Positions 1 through 8,651 of a stretch of DNA of 64,000 nucleotides are shown here, one piece after another. Every line of letters begins with the position of its first letter. The first letter of the stretch is position 1. The notes under the pieces are model-generated. The model was not told the DNA's origin and did not search any database. It worked only from the letters and a program-made list of their open reading frames with translations. This DNA is from Deltaproteobacteria bacterium. Lineage in GTDB: Bacteria > Myxococcota_A > Polyangia > DRWM01 > JAAZOP01. The stretch spans positions 1-64,000 of the forward strand of contig JACRCZ010000049.1 of assembly GCA_016218765.1 (NCBI GenBank), written 5' to 3'. Made by a program: the position numbers and the translations under genes.

Positions 1-115
1 CGCAAAGCCCGCGCCAAGGGCCGCAAAGAGCGCAAAGAGGCAGGAAACAGGGTTTCGCGAAACCCTGCCTCCCTTTGCGTCCTTTGCGTTTCTTTGCGTC
101 CTTTGCGCGAAATGC
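1..115. repeat. CGCAAAG repeat cluster with long inverted repeat
   Basis: The motif CGCAAAG occurs three times in the left arm (1-37) and its complement CTTTGCG four times in the right arm (73-106), so the arms can pair imperfectly. The centre is a perfect 20-base palindrome at 48-67 (CAGGGTTTCG followed by CGAAACCCTG). The element lies just downstream of the minus-strand GGDEF gene that stops at 124, so it could end transcription, although no U-tract is seen. Related CGCAAAG clusters lie at 33441-33469 and 49664-49702. Confidence 0.75.
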
Positions 116-123
116 GCCTGGGT

Positions 124-1086
124 TCACATCGCGGTGGCGCTGACGCGGTTACGCCCCGATTCCTTGGACACGTACAGCTGCTTGTCCGCCGCCTCCAGCA
201 GTTCCGTCCGCTTGAGGCCCTTGCGGCCGCGGACCGTGACGATGCCAATCGAGATCGTCACGGGGATGCGGTTCCCGGCGTGCACGAACGGGAACGCCTC
301 GACCCCGGACCGCAGCCGTTCGGCCAGGGTGCGCGCGCCCTCGGCGTCGATCTGCCGCAGGATGATCGAGAACTCCTCGCCGCCGTGGCGGGCGACGACG
401 TCCTCGGTGCGCACGCAGCCGCGCAGGTACGAGCCCAGCTCGAGCAGCAGATGGTCGCCGACGGGGTGGCCGTAGCCGTCGTTGACCGCCTTGAAGTGGT
501 CGACATCGATGAGCAGCAGCGAGAGCATGCTGCCGTGGCGTGCGGCGAACGTGACCTCCTGGTCGAGGCGCTGTTCGAGATAGCGGCGGTTGAAGAGGCC
601 GGTGAGCGGATCCTGCAGCGCCCGCAGCTCCAGGTCGTTGAGCAGGTCGTCCTCGGCCGCGGTGTAGTGCATGAAGCGCATCGGCGTGTGGCCGATCAGG
701 ATGCGGTCGCCGGCGCACAGCGGGCGGGCCTCCGGCCCGACGCGCTCGCCGTTGACCAGGGTCCCATTGAGGCTCCCCAGATCGCGCAGCTCGAAGTCGC
801 CGTCGGGGCCCCACACGATCTCCATGTGCCGCTGCGACACGCCCTCGTCGGGAACCGTCACGTCGCAGCCCGAGGCGCGCCCGAAGACGGTCGGGGCGCC
901 GGTCAGCGCGATGCGCGCGCCCATGATCGGACCGGCGAGCACGATCACGGTCGGCCGCGTCTCGCGGATCCGCTCGGCGGCCTTGGCGAACGACGTGTCG
1001 ACCATGGGCACGGTCGGCGACGTCGACAACGGGCGGTCGGAGTCGCGTGTCGCGCCGCCGCCACCTCCGCAGCTCGATCCCTGCAT
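124..1086 (-). CDS. FHA-GGDEF diguanylate cyclase
   Basis: A predicted cytosolic 320-residue protein. Residues about 46-140 form an FHA domain (VFGR, SQRH and GSLNGT motifs), which binds phosphothreonine peptides. Residues about 155-318 form a GGDEF domain with DPLTGLFNRRYL at its start. The active site reads GGEEF (235-239), and an RTED inhibitory I-site (226-229) sits exactly five residues upstream, so c-di-GMP synthesis with product inhibition is likely. The FHA domain suggests control by Ser/Thr phosphorylation, and a Hanks-type kinase is encoded at 3742. It is the last gene of a minus-strand group with the peptidase at 1100 (13-base gap). An AGGGGTAGGG stretch precedes the ATG. Family assignment is firm, but the phosphorylated partner is inference. 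Confidence 0.93.
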   Translation of the reverse strand: MQGSSCGGGGGATRDSDRPLSTSPTVPMVDTSFAKAAERIRETRPTVIVLAGPIMGARIALTGAPTVFGRASGCDVTVPDEGVSQRHMEIVWGPDGDFELRDLGSLNGTLVNGERVGPEARPLCAGDRILIGHTPMRFMHYTAAEDDLLNDLELRALQDPLTGLFNRRYLEQRLDQEVTFAARHGSMLSLLLIDVDHFKAVNDGYGHPVGDHLLLELGSYLRGCVRTEDVVARHGGEEFSIILRQIDAEGARTLAERLRSGVEAFPFVHAGNRIPVTISIGIVTVRGRKGLKRTELLEAADKQLYVSKESGRNRVSATAM

Positions 1087-1099
1087 CGCCCTACCCCTC

Positions 1100-2905
1100 T
1101 CACGGCTCCATCTGCGCGACGAAGGCCTCCGGGCCCAGCCGCCGTCCCGTGACCTGCTCCACGAACTCGTCCCACCGCAGCCGCTTGCCCAACGCGAAGA
1201 CGTGCTCCCGGAGCCACGGCCCCAGGTCCCCGCGACCGGCGAAGACGACGCCCGCCGGGAAGTCGACGTGCAGGACCTCGCGCGCCAGATGCTCGCGGAG
1301 CTGCGCCGAGAACAGCTCGCCCAGCAGGTAGTTGTGGTAGTAGACGGGCGCCGTCACGAGGTGGATCTTCGTCGCCCAGTCCGGCTCCGCCCGGCCTTCG
1401 GGCCGGACCAGGAGCTGGTGGCGGCCGACGATCTCCCACCACCGCGCGCCCAGATCCTGGCGCGGGTCCGCGTACAGCTCGCGCTCGAAGTCGGTCATCA
1501 CCAGCGCCCAGCGGGCGAAGACGAGCCAGGAACGGACCTGACGCTGCCGCAGCTTTTCCGCCAGCTCGGCGCCGGGACGGCTCCCCAGCACGGCCTCCTG
1601 CCAGTCCGGGCTGGCCGCCAGCCCTCCGAACATCATCGCCACGCCTTCGGTCGTGAGCTGGTGCGCCGCCCCGCGCAGCACGTACGGCAGCTCCGGATCG
1701 ATGCCCACGTCGTACACCGCGTGCCCCAGCTCGTGCAGCGTCGTCTCCGCCCACCGCGCCGTGGGCTGGAGGTTCAGGAGCACCCGCACGTCGCCGCCGC
1801 GATCGATGTCGAAGCAGAACGCGTGCTGCACCTTGCCCTCGCGCTCGTAGAGGTCGGACCGCGCCAGCACCGCCTCGGTCTCCAGGCCGATCCCCGCATA
1901 GAACGACTTCGCCACCGCGAGGATGTCGCGCCCGTTCCACATCCCGTCCGCGTCGAGCCCCTCGACGGGCGGCGCGGACTGGAAGAACGGGTCGCCGTAG
2001 TGCCAGGGCCGGAGCTCCTCGACGGTGATGCCGAACCGCGCCGCCAGCTCGGCGTCGATCGCGCCCTTCCACTGCCGGAACGGCGCATCGGTCATCGCCG
2101 CCACCCGGTCCAGGAGGTCCTTCAGGCCCTCCGGCGTCTGCTCGGCCACCGCGAGCTGCATCGCGTAGTAGTCCGCAAAACCGACCTGCCGCGCCGCCTC
2201 GTTGCGCAGCTCGACCAGCTCCAGCAGCTCCTCGGCCACCAGCGGCCCGACCTGCTTGAGCGCCTCCCAAGCCGTCCGCGCCTCGTCCGGGCCTTTCGTC
2301 TCGCGCAGCACCTTCGTCAGCTCGTTGTCCGTCTTCTTCACGCCGCCGGCATCCGCGCGGAACGTGTTGAACCGCTCCTCCAGCCCCGTCGACAGCTCCA
2401 CGATGCGCGCGTTGAGGGCGGGGTCGATCTGGTTGTCCAGGTACTGCAGCCAGGCCACCTCGAGCGAGCGCTTGAGCAGCGGGTCGGTGATCGCCGGCGA
2501 GTCCTTCAGCTCCTTGAGCCGCTCGAATGTCTTGCGGTCCGAATGGAACCGCCGATACAGGATGTCGGCGTCCTCCTTGGCGCGGTAGAAATCCTGGTTG
2601 CCCGAGACGTACGCGTTCCACGACATCAGCGACGCGGCGCGCTCCAGCCGTCGCACCGCCGGGACGTAGTCCTCGTCCAGCCAGCGTCGCGCCTCCGCCT
2701 CCGTCGGCTCGTGCGCCGACACGCCCGCGCCGGACGCGTGCTCCACGGACGCGCCGATGGACGGCGCCGCCGGCGGCGTCGCGTCCGGACACCGGCACGG
2801 CACCTCCTCCCGCTTCCCGCACCCTCCCCCGACGTTCGCCGCCAGCATCAGCAGGGCCATGAACATCCTCTCGAGCCGCGCGTTCGCGCCGGAGCGTCCA
2901 ACCAT
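1100..2905 (-). CDS. Zinc metallopeptidase lipoprotein (M2/M3-like, HELGH)
   Basis: A 601-residue protein whose N-terminus contains a signal peptide with a lipobox-like end (AANVGGGC), so it is probably a periplasmic lipoprotein. The zinc motif HELGH lies at residues 391-395, followed by a TTEGVAMMFGG segment that can supply the third ligand (E). The length and the helical character of the rest fit the M2/M3 group of clan MA oligopeptidases (peptidyl-dipeptidase or oligoendopeptidase types). I cannot separate M2 from M3 by eye. The start chosen is ATG at 2905; an internal ATG at 2866 (MFMALLML) gives a more compact signal peptide and is a real alternative. The upstream rdgB stops 13 bases before the start, suggesting co-transcription. 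Confidence 0.85.
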   Translation of the reverse strand: MVGRSGANARLERMFMALLMLAANVGGGCGKREEVPCRCPDATPPAAPSIGASVEHASGAGVSAHEPTEAEARRWLDEDYVPAVRRLERAASLMSWNAYVSGNQDFYRAKEDADILYRRFHSDRKTFERLKELKDSPAITDPLLKRSLEVAWLQYLDNQIDPALNARIVELSTGLEERFNTFRADAGGVKKTDNELTKVLRETKGPDEARTAWEALKQVGPLVAEELLELVELRNEAARQVGFADYYAMQLAVAEQTPEGLKDLLDRVAAMTDAPFRQWKGAIDAELAARFGITVEELRPWHYGDPFFQSAPPVEGLDADGMWNGRDILAVAKSFYAGIGLETEAVLARSDLYEREGKVQHAFCFDIDRGGDVRVLLNLQPTARWAETTLHELGHAVYDVGIDPELPYVLRGAAHQLTTEGVAMMFGGLAASPDWQEAVLGSRPGAELAEKLRQRQVRSWLVFARWALVMTDFERELYADPRQDLGARWWEIVGRHQLLVRPEGRAEPDWATKIHLVTAPVYYHNYLLGELFSAQLREHLAREVLHVDFPAGVVFAGRGDLGPWLREHVFALGKRLRWDEFVEQVTGRRLGPEAFVAQMEP

Positions 2906-2918
2906 GCCGCGCACGGTA

Positions 2919-3584
2919 TCACGCCTCGGCGGGTCCTGTCGCGAGCCGCGCGAACAGCCGCCGTCGCAGGGCATCGATCGCCCGCCCGCGGTGACTTCGC
3001 GCGTCCTTCTCCGCCGCCGGCAGCTCGGCGAACGTCCGCTCCAGTCCGTCCGGCACGAACACCGGGTCGTAACCGAATCCGTCCGCCCCCCGCGGCTCCC
3101 GGATGATCCGCCCCTCGCACGTCCCGCGGAAGAACGCCACCGCCCCCGGCTCGACTCCCGCGAAGGCCGGCGCCGTCGGCGGTACCGCGAGGGCCGCGAC
3201 GCAGACGAACCGCGCCGTGCGCCGCCCGTCCGGCACGTTCCGCAGCTCCGCCAGCAGTTTTTCCAGGTTGCGCCGATCGCTCCGCGGCGGTTCCGCGTAA
3301 CGCGCCGAGTGCACGCCCGGCCGGCCGTCCAGCGCATCGACGACGAGGCCCGAGTCGTCCGCCAGGGTCGGCAGCCCCGACGCCGCCGCGAAGGCCCGCG
3401 CCTTCAGCTCCGCGTTCGCCTCGAACGTCGCCCCCGTCTCCTCCACCTCCAGCGCCACGCCCGCGTCCACCGGCAGGACCAGCTCCACCGGCAGCCCCTC
3501 GAGCATCCGCTCCAGCTCCCGCACCTTCCCCCGGTTCTGCGTGGCGATCAGCAGGCGCCTCGGCGACGCGGCCATCCCGCACAT
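2919..3584 (-). CDS. rdgB: RdgB/HAM1 non-canonical purine NTP pyrophosphatase
   Basis: This enzyme hydrolyses dITP, ITP and XTP to monophosphates and keeps deaminated purines out of DNA and RNA. The family signatures are all visible: LLIATQNRGKVRELE near the N-terminus, TLADDSGLVVDAL, GVHSARYA, FGYDPVF, and SHRGRAIDAL near the C-terminus. The length of about 220 residues is normal for the family. Two in-frame ATGs compete for the start: 3584 (used here) and 3575, the latter leaving the family-typical five residues before LLIATQN. It leads the minus-strand group rdgB, peptidase, GGDEF cyclase. It faces the kinase operon at 3742 divergently across about 160 bases. Confidence 0.95.
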   Translation of the reverse strand: MCGMAASPRRLLIATQNRGKVRELERMLEGLPVELVLPVDAGVALEVEETGATFEANAELKARAFAAASGLPTLADDSGLVVDALDGRPGVHSARYAEPPRSDRRNLEKLLAELRNVPDGRRTARFVCVAALAVPPTAPAFAGVEPGAVAFFRGTCEGRIIREPRGADGFGYDPVFVPDGLERTFAELPAAEKDARSHRGRAIDALRRRLFARLATGPAEA

Positions 3585-3671
3585 GCGCGCAATTTCGGTC
3601 GATGCCCGGCCGGAGTCAACGAGGGCGCAAGGCATGAGGGATCGGAAGGTCGGGTTGCAAGGCCGCGCGTC

Positions 3672-3700
3672 TTGCCCGGACGCTCGGTCCGAGCCATAAT
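3672..3700 (+). promoter_or_regulatory. Candidate sigma70-type promoter of the kinase operon
   Basis: TTGCCC at 3672-3677 and CATAAT at 3695-3700 are separated by exactly 17 bases, giving a predicted transcript start near 3707. That is about 35 bases before the kinase ATG. The match is good for such a GC-rich genome; it has not been tested. Confidence 0.5.
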
Positions 3701-3741
3701 GGGTCGCCCGGCCTGTTGAGGGCATCTCGGGGGTGACGTGA

Positions 3742-5532
3742 ATGCTCGAACCCGGCGATTCGCTGGAAGGCAAGTATCGGATCATCGGGCTGCTGGGTGA
3801 GGGCGGCATGGGCGCGGTGTTCGAGGCCGAGAACACGCTGGTCAAGCGCCGGGTGGCGGTCAAACTGCTCAAGCCGGAGTACTCGCAAAACGTGGAGGCG
3901 GTGAAGCGCTTCACGCGGGAGGCGCAGGCGGCCGGCCAGATCGGCCATGAGAACATCTGCGAGGTGACGGACATCGGCTACACGGCCAGTGGGCCGCCCT
4001 ACCTGGTGATGCAGCTTTTGCGAGGCAAGCCGCTGACCGAGGCGATGGCGTCGGTCTCGCCGTTCCCGATCCCGCGCGCGATCGACATCCTGTCCCAGGT
4101 GCTCGAGGCGCTGGAGGCGGCGCATGCGGCCGGCATCGTCCACCGCGACATGAAGCCGGACAACATCTTTCTCACCCGCGTGGCCGGGCGACCGGACTTC
4201 GTCAAGCTGCTCGATTTCGGAATCTCCAAGGTGCGTAACGTGAGCAACGATGCGGAGATGGCGATCACCAGGACCGGCACGGTGCTCGGGACGCCCCTTT
4301 ACATGTCGCCGGAGCAGGCCCGCGGCGACACGGACGTTGATGGACGCGCCGACGTCTGGGCCGTGGGCGTCATCCTCTACGAAATGATCTGCGGCCGCAA
4401 CCCGTTCGCCGGGGAGAACTACAACCGGACGATGTACAACGTGCTGTCCGCGCCCGTGCCCTCCGTGCGCCGGTGCCGCGACACGATCTCTGCCGAGTTG
4501 GAGGACGCGGTGAAGCGCGCCATGGCGCGGGACGCGGGGCTCCGCTTCCAGACGGCGGCCGAGATGCGGCGCGCCCTGCTGGCGACGCCGGAGGGGGCGA
4601 CGGTCGGCGACGCGGTCCGCCGCCGGTCTCCCTCCTCGGTCCCGCCGCCGTTCGACGGCGAGACGGCCAAGGCGCCGGTTCACGTCGGCGACGATGCCTT
4701 GCCCACGGTGCCACGTCTGTTGCCGGCCGGTGCGGAAGGCCGCCCCGCGGGTCTGCGGATCGCCCCGCGAGTGCTCGGCGACACGGCGACGCCGGGAGCC
4801 GGGGCGGTGCCGGGCGCGACCCGAGTCCGGGCTCCGCGGCGCTCGACGCGGTGGATCATCGGCGGCGTCGCCGCCGCCGTTGCGATCGCGGGGGTCGTCC
4901 TCCTGGTGCTGCGCGGCACCCGGCCGGAGCCACCGACGACCGGCGGGCCTCCGCCGGCTCCGCCTGTCGCCGCGACTGCGCCCGCGGCGCCGCCGCCGAT
5001 GCACGGCGCCGTGCCTCCGACCGCCGGTCCGACGGCCCCGCCCGAAGCACGTGGCGCCGGTGAGGTCCAGCACCCGTCGGAGTCGCTGGACGTCGTGCCG
5101 GACGCGATCGAGGGCCCGCCGGCTGCGGTGCCGGACGCCGACCCGACCGGGACCGGGACGGTGCGGATCACACTTGTCGACGTGCCGTCCGGAGCGAAAG
5201 TGACGGCCGATGGCGAGCCGAGAGCGGGTCCCGCGTTCGAGGTGCCGCGTTCGGGCCGCGGCATCCGTGTGGTCGTCGAGGCCGATGGGTACGAACCGTG
5301 GGCGCAGATCGTGTCGCCGGCCGCACCACTCACCGTGCCCGTGCAACTCGTGCCCCTTCCAGCCGAGACCGTGCCGCAGGACGCGTTGGGCGGGAGCGCC
5401 GCCGACCGTGGCGCCGCCGCGCGCGATGCGGCAGGACGCGGGCCGGCGACGGCGGGCCGCGACGCCAGCACGGCGCGCGACGGCCGCAGTGCCGTCGACG
5501 GCGCGGTGTCGTCGTGGGGCGTCGTGCCGTGA
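3742..5532 (+). CDS. Transmembrane Ser/Thr protein kinase with PEGA-like C-terminus
   Basis: A 596-residue Hanks-type kinase. The cytoplasmic catalytic domain spans about residues 11-280. It has a glycine loop (GEGGMGAVFEAE), VAVK with the ATP-binding Lys41, the HRDMKPDN catalytic loop (Asp136), DFG at 158-160 and a GTPLYMSPEQ activation segment. A Pro/Ala-rich linker leads to one transmembrane helix at about 371-391. The extracytoplasmic part contains a PEGA-like beta domain (VDVPSGAKVTADG, about residues 475-540). PEGA domains are small surface or envelope-binding modules, so the kinase may sense envelope state. The downstream gene starts inside its stop codon (GTGA). A candidate promoter lies at 3672-3700. 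Confidence 0.95.
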   Translation: MLEPGDSLEGKYRIIGLLGEGGMGAVFEAENTLVKRRVAVKLLKPEYSQNVEAVKRFTREAQAAGQIGHENICEVTDIGYTASGPPYLVMQLLRGKPLTEAMASVSPFPIPRAIDILSQVLEALEAAHAAGIVHRDMKPDNIFLTRVAGRPDFVKLLDFGISKVRNVSNDAEMAITRTGTVLGTPLYMSPEQARGDTDVDGRADVWAVGVILYEMICGRNPFAGENYNRTMYNVLSAPVPSVRRCRDTISAELEDAVKRAMARDAGLRFQTAAEMRRALLATPEGATVGDAVRRRSPSSVPPPFDGETAKAPVHVGDDALPTVPRLLPAGAEGRPAGLRIAPRVLGDTATPGAGAVPGATRVRAPRRSTRWIIGGVAAAVAIAGVVLLVLRGTRPEPPTTGGPPPAPPVAATAPAAPPPMHGAVPPTAGPTAPPEARGAGEVQHPSESLDVVPDAIEGPPAAVPDADPTGTGTVRITLVDVPSGAKVTADGEPRAGPAFEVPRSGRGIRVVVEADGYEPWAQIVSPAAPLTVPVQLVPLPAETVPQDALGGSAADRGAAARDAAGRGPATAGRDASTARDGRSAVDGAVSSWGVVP

Positions 5533-6521
5533 CGACCCGCATCCGGCACGTTCCCGGGCGACGCGTGGCACGGCGCGCGACGGCTGGTGCTCCGTGGCTG
5601 GCGGCGGTCGTCGTGCTGTCGAGCCTGACGTTTTCGGCAGGGGCCCAGCCGGAGGTCGAAGCGCAAGCGCGCCGGCTGTTCGAGGAGGGTGTCGCTTCCG
5701 CGGCCGCCGGCGATTGGACGACGGCGATCGCCAACTTCGAGGGGAGCTACGCGCTGTTTCCCCAACCCGGCACGCTGAAGAACATCGCCGTGTACCAGGA
5801 CCAGGCGGGTCGCCACGCGGACGCGCACCGGTCGTGGACCGAGTTGCTGGAGCGCTACGGTGACGTCGTCTCCGAGACGACGCGTGCCGAGGCCGCGGGT
5901 CGGATCGCCGCCTTGGAGCGCTACCTGGGGACGGTGACCCTGACCAGCAACGTCGAGGGAACCACGCTGCTCGTCGACGGCCGCGACGTCGGGATGGCGC
6001 CCCTCGCCGCCCCGCTGCGGCTGGAGCCCGGGACGCACGTGTTCGAGGGCCGGATGGACGGCCACCAGGACGCACGAATCTCGGTGCTGCTGCTGGAGGG
6101 CGCCGCTTCGCCCGTGCAACTGGTGCTCCTGCCGATGGCGGTCGTCCCGTCGGTGCTGCGGGTGGAGGTGCGCACGGCGGGTGCGCTGGTGTCGATCGAC
6201 GACGCGTCGCCGGAGCCGGCGGCGCTGACCCGCGAGGTCGCGCCCGGGCCGCATCGGGTGCGCGTCGAGGCGCCCGGGTTCATCGGCGAGACGCGGGAGG
6301 TGATCGTCCCGTCGTCCGGCCAGGTCGTCGTCTCCTTCGACCTCGCCCCGTTGATCGTTCCGACCCCCGCCACCCCTGAGGATACGGAGGGCTTCTGGTC
6401 GGGGCCGTGGCCGTGGATCATCGGCGGCGTCCTCCTGGCAGGCGCCGGCGCCGCGACGACCACGGTGCTGCTGTGGCCCGAGGATGAACCGGCGCTCGAC
6501 CTGCTGCTGAGGGTCCGCTGA
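5529..6521 (+). CDS. Exported TPR/PEGA-domain protein
   Basis: A 330-residue protein starting at a GTG that overlaps the kinase stop codon (GTGA), which implies translational coupling. It begins with a signal peptide ending near TFSAGAQP. A tetratricopeptide-like segment follows (ARRLFEEGVASAAAGDW, about residues 45-140). Two PEGA-type beta repeats come next (GTTLLVDGRDVGMAPLAA, and a second around SIDDASPEP). A C-terminal transmembrane helix (WIIGGVLLAGAGAATTTVLL) ends the protein. TPR plus PEGA proteins commonly sit beside Ser/Thr kinases in Myxococcota. The domain makeup suggests a periplasmic scaffold or kinase partner, but the function is not known. Confidence 0.88.
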   Translation: MTTRIRHVPGRRVARRATAGAPWLAAVVVLSSLTFSAGAQPEVEAQARRLFEEGVASAAAGDWTTAIANFEGSYALFPQPGTLKNIAVYQDQAGRHADAHRSWTELLERYGDVVSETTRAEAAGRIAALERYLGTVTLTSNVEGTTLLVDGRDVGMAPLAAPLRLEPGTHVFEGRMDGHQDARISVLLLEGAASPVQLVLLPMAVVPSVLRVEVRTAGALVSIDDASPEPAALTREVAPGPHRVRVEAPGFIGETREVIVPSSGQVVVSFDLAPLIVPTPATPEDTEGFWSGPWPWIIGGVLLAGAGAATTTVLLWPEDEPALDLLLRVR

Positions 6522-7135
6522 TGCCCGACGCCCTGCCGTCGCCGCTCGTCCGATGCGTTCCGATCGCCGCGTCGTGGCTGATCGCGGCTGCATGGTGTCT
6601 GCCGGCGGGTTGCGGCGAGGACCGAGCCGGCACGCTGCGATTGACCATCGACACGACGCTTGCGGTGCCCGGGCAGGTCGACGAGATCCGGGTCTTCGTC
6701 ACCGCGGCCCGGACCGAGGATGGGCCTCTCTGCGTGCCGATCGAACGCTCGATCCCGCTGGTGCGCCAGGCGGATTTCCCGCTGCGGGTGGGGATCGAGG
6801 TCGGCGCGGAATACCGCTCGTGGTTGGTGTTCCGGATCGAAGGTCGTTTGGGAGGGAGTCCGGTCATCTTCCAGGAAACGCGCACGGTCTGGCCTGCATC
6901 AGGCGCCACCGACGTCGGCGTCCAGCTGTCGGCCGGTTGCTATCTGGCCGCGTGCGCCGGTGGAGAGATGTGTCTGGGTTCGGGAACGTGCGTCGCGGTT
7001 CCCGTTCCGGGCGCGTTCGTGGACGAAACGATGTGGGACCCCGGCGTGCCGTGCGATCGCGCGGCGCCCGTGCTGGATGTCGCCGGCGAGGTCGCCGGAG
7101 ACGCCGCGGATGCTTCTCCCGAGATCGAGGAGTAG
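6521..7135 (+). CDS. Putative lipoprotein of the kinase operon
   Basis: A 204-residue protein whose ATG overlaps the last base of the preceding stop codon (TGATG). The signal sequence ends in a lipobox (LPAGC), so the mature protein should be a lipoprotein. The remaining sequence is predicted beta-rich with a Cys cluster near residues 140-155 and an acidic Asp/Ala/Glu C-terminus. I do not recognise the family. Its coupling to the PEGA protein and its position ahead of the EGF-like lipoproteins suggest it is part of one surface complex. Confidence 0.85.
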   Translation: MPDALPSPLVRCVPIAASWLIAAAWCLPAGCGEDRAGTLRLTIDTTLAVPGQVDEIRVFVTAARTEDGPLCVPIERSIPLVRQADFPLRVGIEVGAEYRSWLVFRIEGRLGGSPVIFQETRTVWPASGATDVGVQLSAGCYLAACAGGEMCLGSGTCVAVPVPGAFVDETMWDPGVPCDRAAPVLDVAGEVAGDAADASPEIEE

Positions 7136-7189
7136 GCGGGCGGCGGCCGGGGGTGGTCCCGGTGCGGGAGAGAGCGAGGGAACGTCGGC

Positions 7190-8611
7190 GTGCGAGGTGG
7201 AACGGAAACGGATCGTCGCCGGCCGGCCGGCGCGGCCGCTGCGGTCGGCGCCCTGCTGGCGATCGTTCTTGGCGGCTGCGACGGCCCCGGCGCGCCGTAC
7301 GATCCGTGCGCCGGCGTGGTTTGTTCATTGCGCGGGCTCTGCATCACGGACGGGGTGTCGCCCTTCTGTGGATGCGAGCCGGGTTACCATCCCAGCTACC
7401 GCGACTGCGTCGCCAACGACCCGGTGGACCCGTGCCGCCGCGTCACCTGCAACGGTCACGGCGAGTGCCTGGTGGTCGACGAATTGCCGGCCTGCGTTTG
7501 CGATCCGGGGTACGCCGCCGACGAAAGCGGACTGCTGTGCCTGGAGGGACCGGGACGCGACGCGGACGCGGGACGGGACGACGCCGGAGACGATGCGGGC
7601 GGGGAGGACGGCGACGCCAGCGAGGCCGACGACACGCCGGAGGCGATCGACCGGGGGACCTGTGCCGTGGACGATCTGCCGGTGCAGACCGCCTGCCGCG
7701 CCGGCTACCGCTGCAACATCGACGAGATTGCCGGCACGACCGCTCGCACGGTCTGCGACGACATCGGCGAGGGCGGCAACGACGACCCCTGCGAGGCCGT
7801 GCCCTGGCCCGCGCTCACCGACACCTGCGGCCTGGGGTACACCTGCCTGGGAGCGGAGCGGACCGGCCGCTGTCGCCGCTTCTGTGCCGCGGACGAGGAC
7901 TGCGCTGTGGCCTTGGGTTCGTCCCGGTCCGGATGCCGGACGGTGGTGACCGCGGGGGGAGTTCCGGTGGACGGGGTGAGGCTGTGCACCTCGGGCTGCG
8001 ACGACACGCTCGCCGACGCCTGCGGCGACGGGCGCGCCTGCCGCATCGTGGACGGCGGCAGTTCCGGCGCCATCACCGATTGCGGCGTGGTCGGGTCCGG
8101 GACGCAGGAGGCCGACTGCACCGAAGAAGGCGTTGCGGCGTGCGCCGCCGGCTTCGGCTGCTTCCTCACGTTCGACGTGCTGCGCTGCCAGAGGCTATGC
8201 TCCTCCGATGACGAATGTCTTGCGGCGGTCGGCCCGCTCTCGCGGTGCCTGATCGAAGTCGGGTGGAACTCGGGCGAGCCCACTCCCGGCGTTCTTGCCT
8301 GCACCAGCCATTGCGACGCGCTCGCGGATGTGGTCTGCCCGCCGGGCGCGACCTGCCGCTACTCGGGCCTTGCCGGCGGCGGAACCGTGTCCTATTGCGA
8401 CACGGCCGGTCCCGGTCGTCAGGGCGGCGGCTGCCGCTCGGACGCCGCATGTGGCGCCGGCTTGTCCTGCTGGTACGCTGCTCCGGGCGGATCGGCGTGC
8501 CTGCAACACTGCCGGTACCCGTCCGGCGAGCCCTCGTGCCCGAGCGGCACGACCTGCAGGCCGGTGACGATGTGGGAAGGAGTGCCCGCCGGGTTCGGCG
8601 TGTGCACATGA
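7190..8611 (+). CDS. EGF-like, Cys-rich surface lipoprotein
   Basis: A 473-residue protein starting at GTG, with a GAGGGA ribosome-binding site. The signal peptide ends at a lipobox (VLGGC). Two EGF-like modules follow ([14 protein letters not shown] and [14 protein letters not shown], each closing with C-x-C-x2-GY). An acidic linker rich in Asp/Ala/Gly covers about residues 123-150. The rest is a Cys-rich region of repeated C-x(n)-C units. The protein is a full-length paralogue of the first 480 residues of the next gene: both share TDTC, the VGPLSRCL and CRYPSG/CRFPSG landmarks, and the same order of blocks. An extracellular, disulfide-stabilised adhesin or receptor is inferred. EGF-like modules are unusual but not unknown in bacteria. 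Confidence 0.88.
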   Translation: MRGGTETDRRRPAGAAAAVGALLAIVLGGCDGPGAPYDPCAGVVCSLRGLCITDGVSPFCGCEPGYHPSYRDCVANDPVDPCRRVTCNGHGECLVVDELPACVCDPGYAADESGLLCLEGPGRDADAGRDDAGDDAGGEDGDASEADDTPEAIDRGTCAVDDLPVQTACRAGYRCNIDEIAGTTARTVCDDIGEGGNDDPCEAVPWPALTDTCGLGYTCLGAERTGRCRRFCAADEDCAVALGSSRSGCRTVVTAGGVPVDGVRLCTSGCDDTLADACGDGRACRIVDGGSSGAITDCGVVGSGTQEADCTEEGVAACAAGFGCFLTFDVLRCQRLCSSDDECLAAVGPLSRCLIEVGWNSGEPTPGVLACTSHCDALADVVCPPGATCRYSGLAGGGTVSYCDTAGPGRQGGGCRSDAACGAGLSCWYAAPGGSACLQHCRYPSGEPSCPSGTTCRPVTMWEGVPAGFGVCT

Positions 8612-8651
8612 GAATGCGGACGCGCCGTGCGGCGGCGGAGGGGGCGGACTG

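Noticed and set aside
124-1086. Lipobox at the start of the GGDEF protein (GSSC)
   Set aside because: There is no hydrophobic signal segment before the Cys, and the domains are cytosolic.
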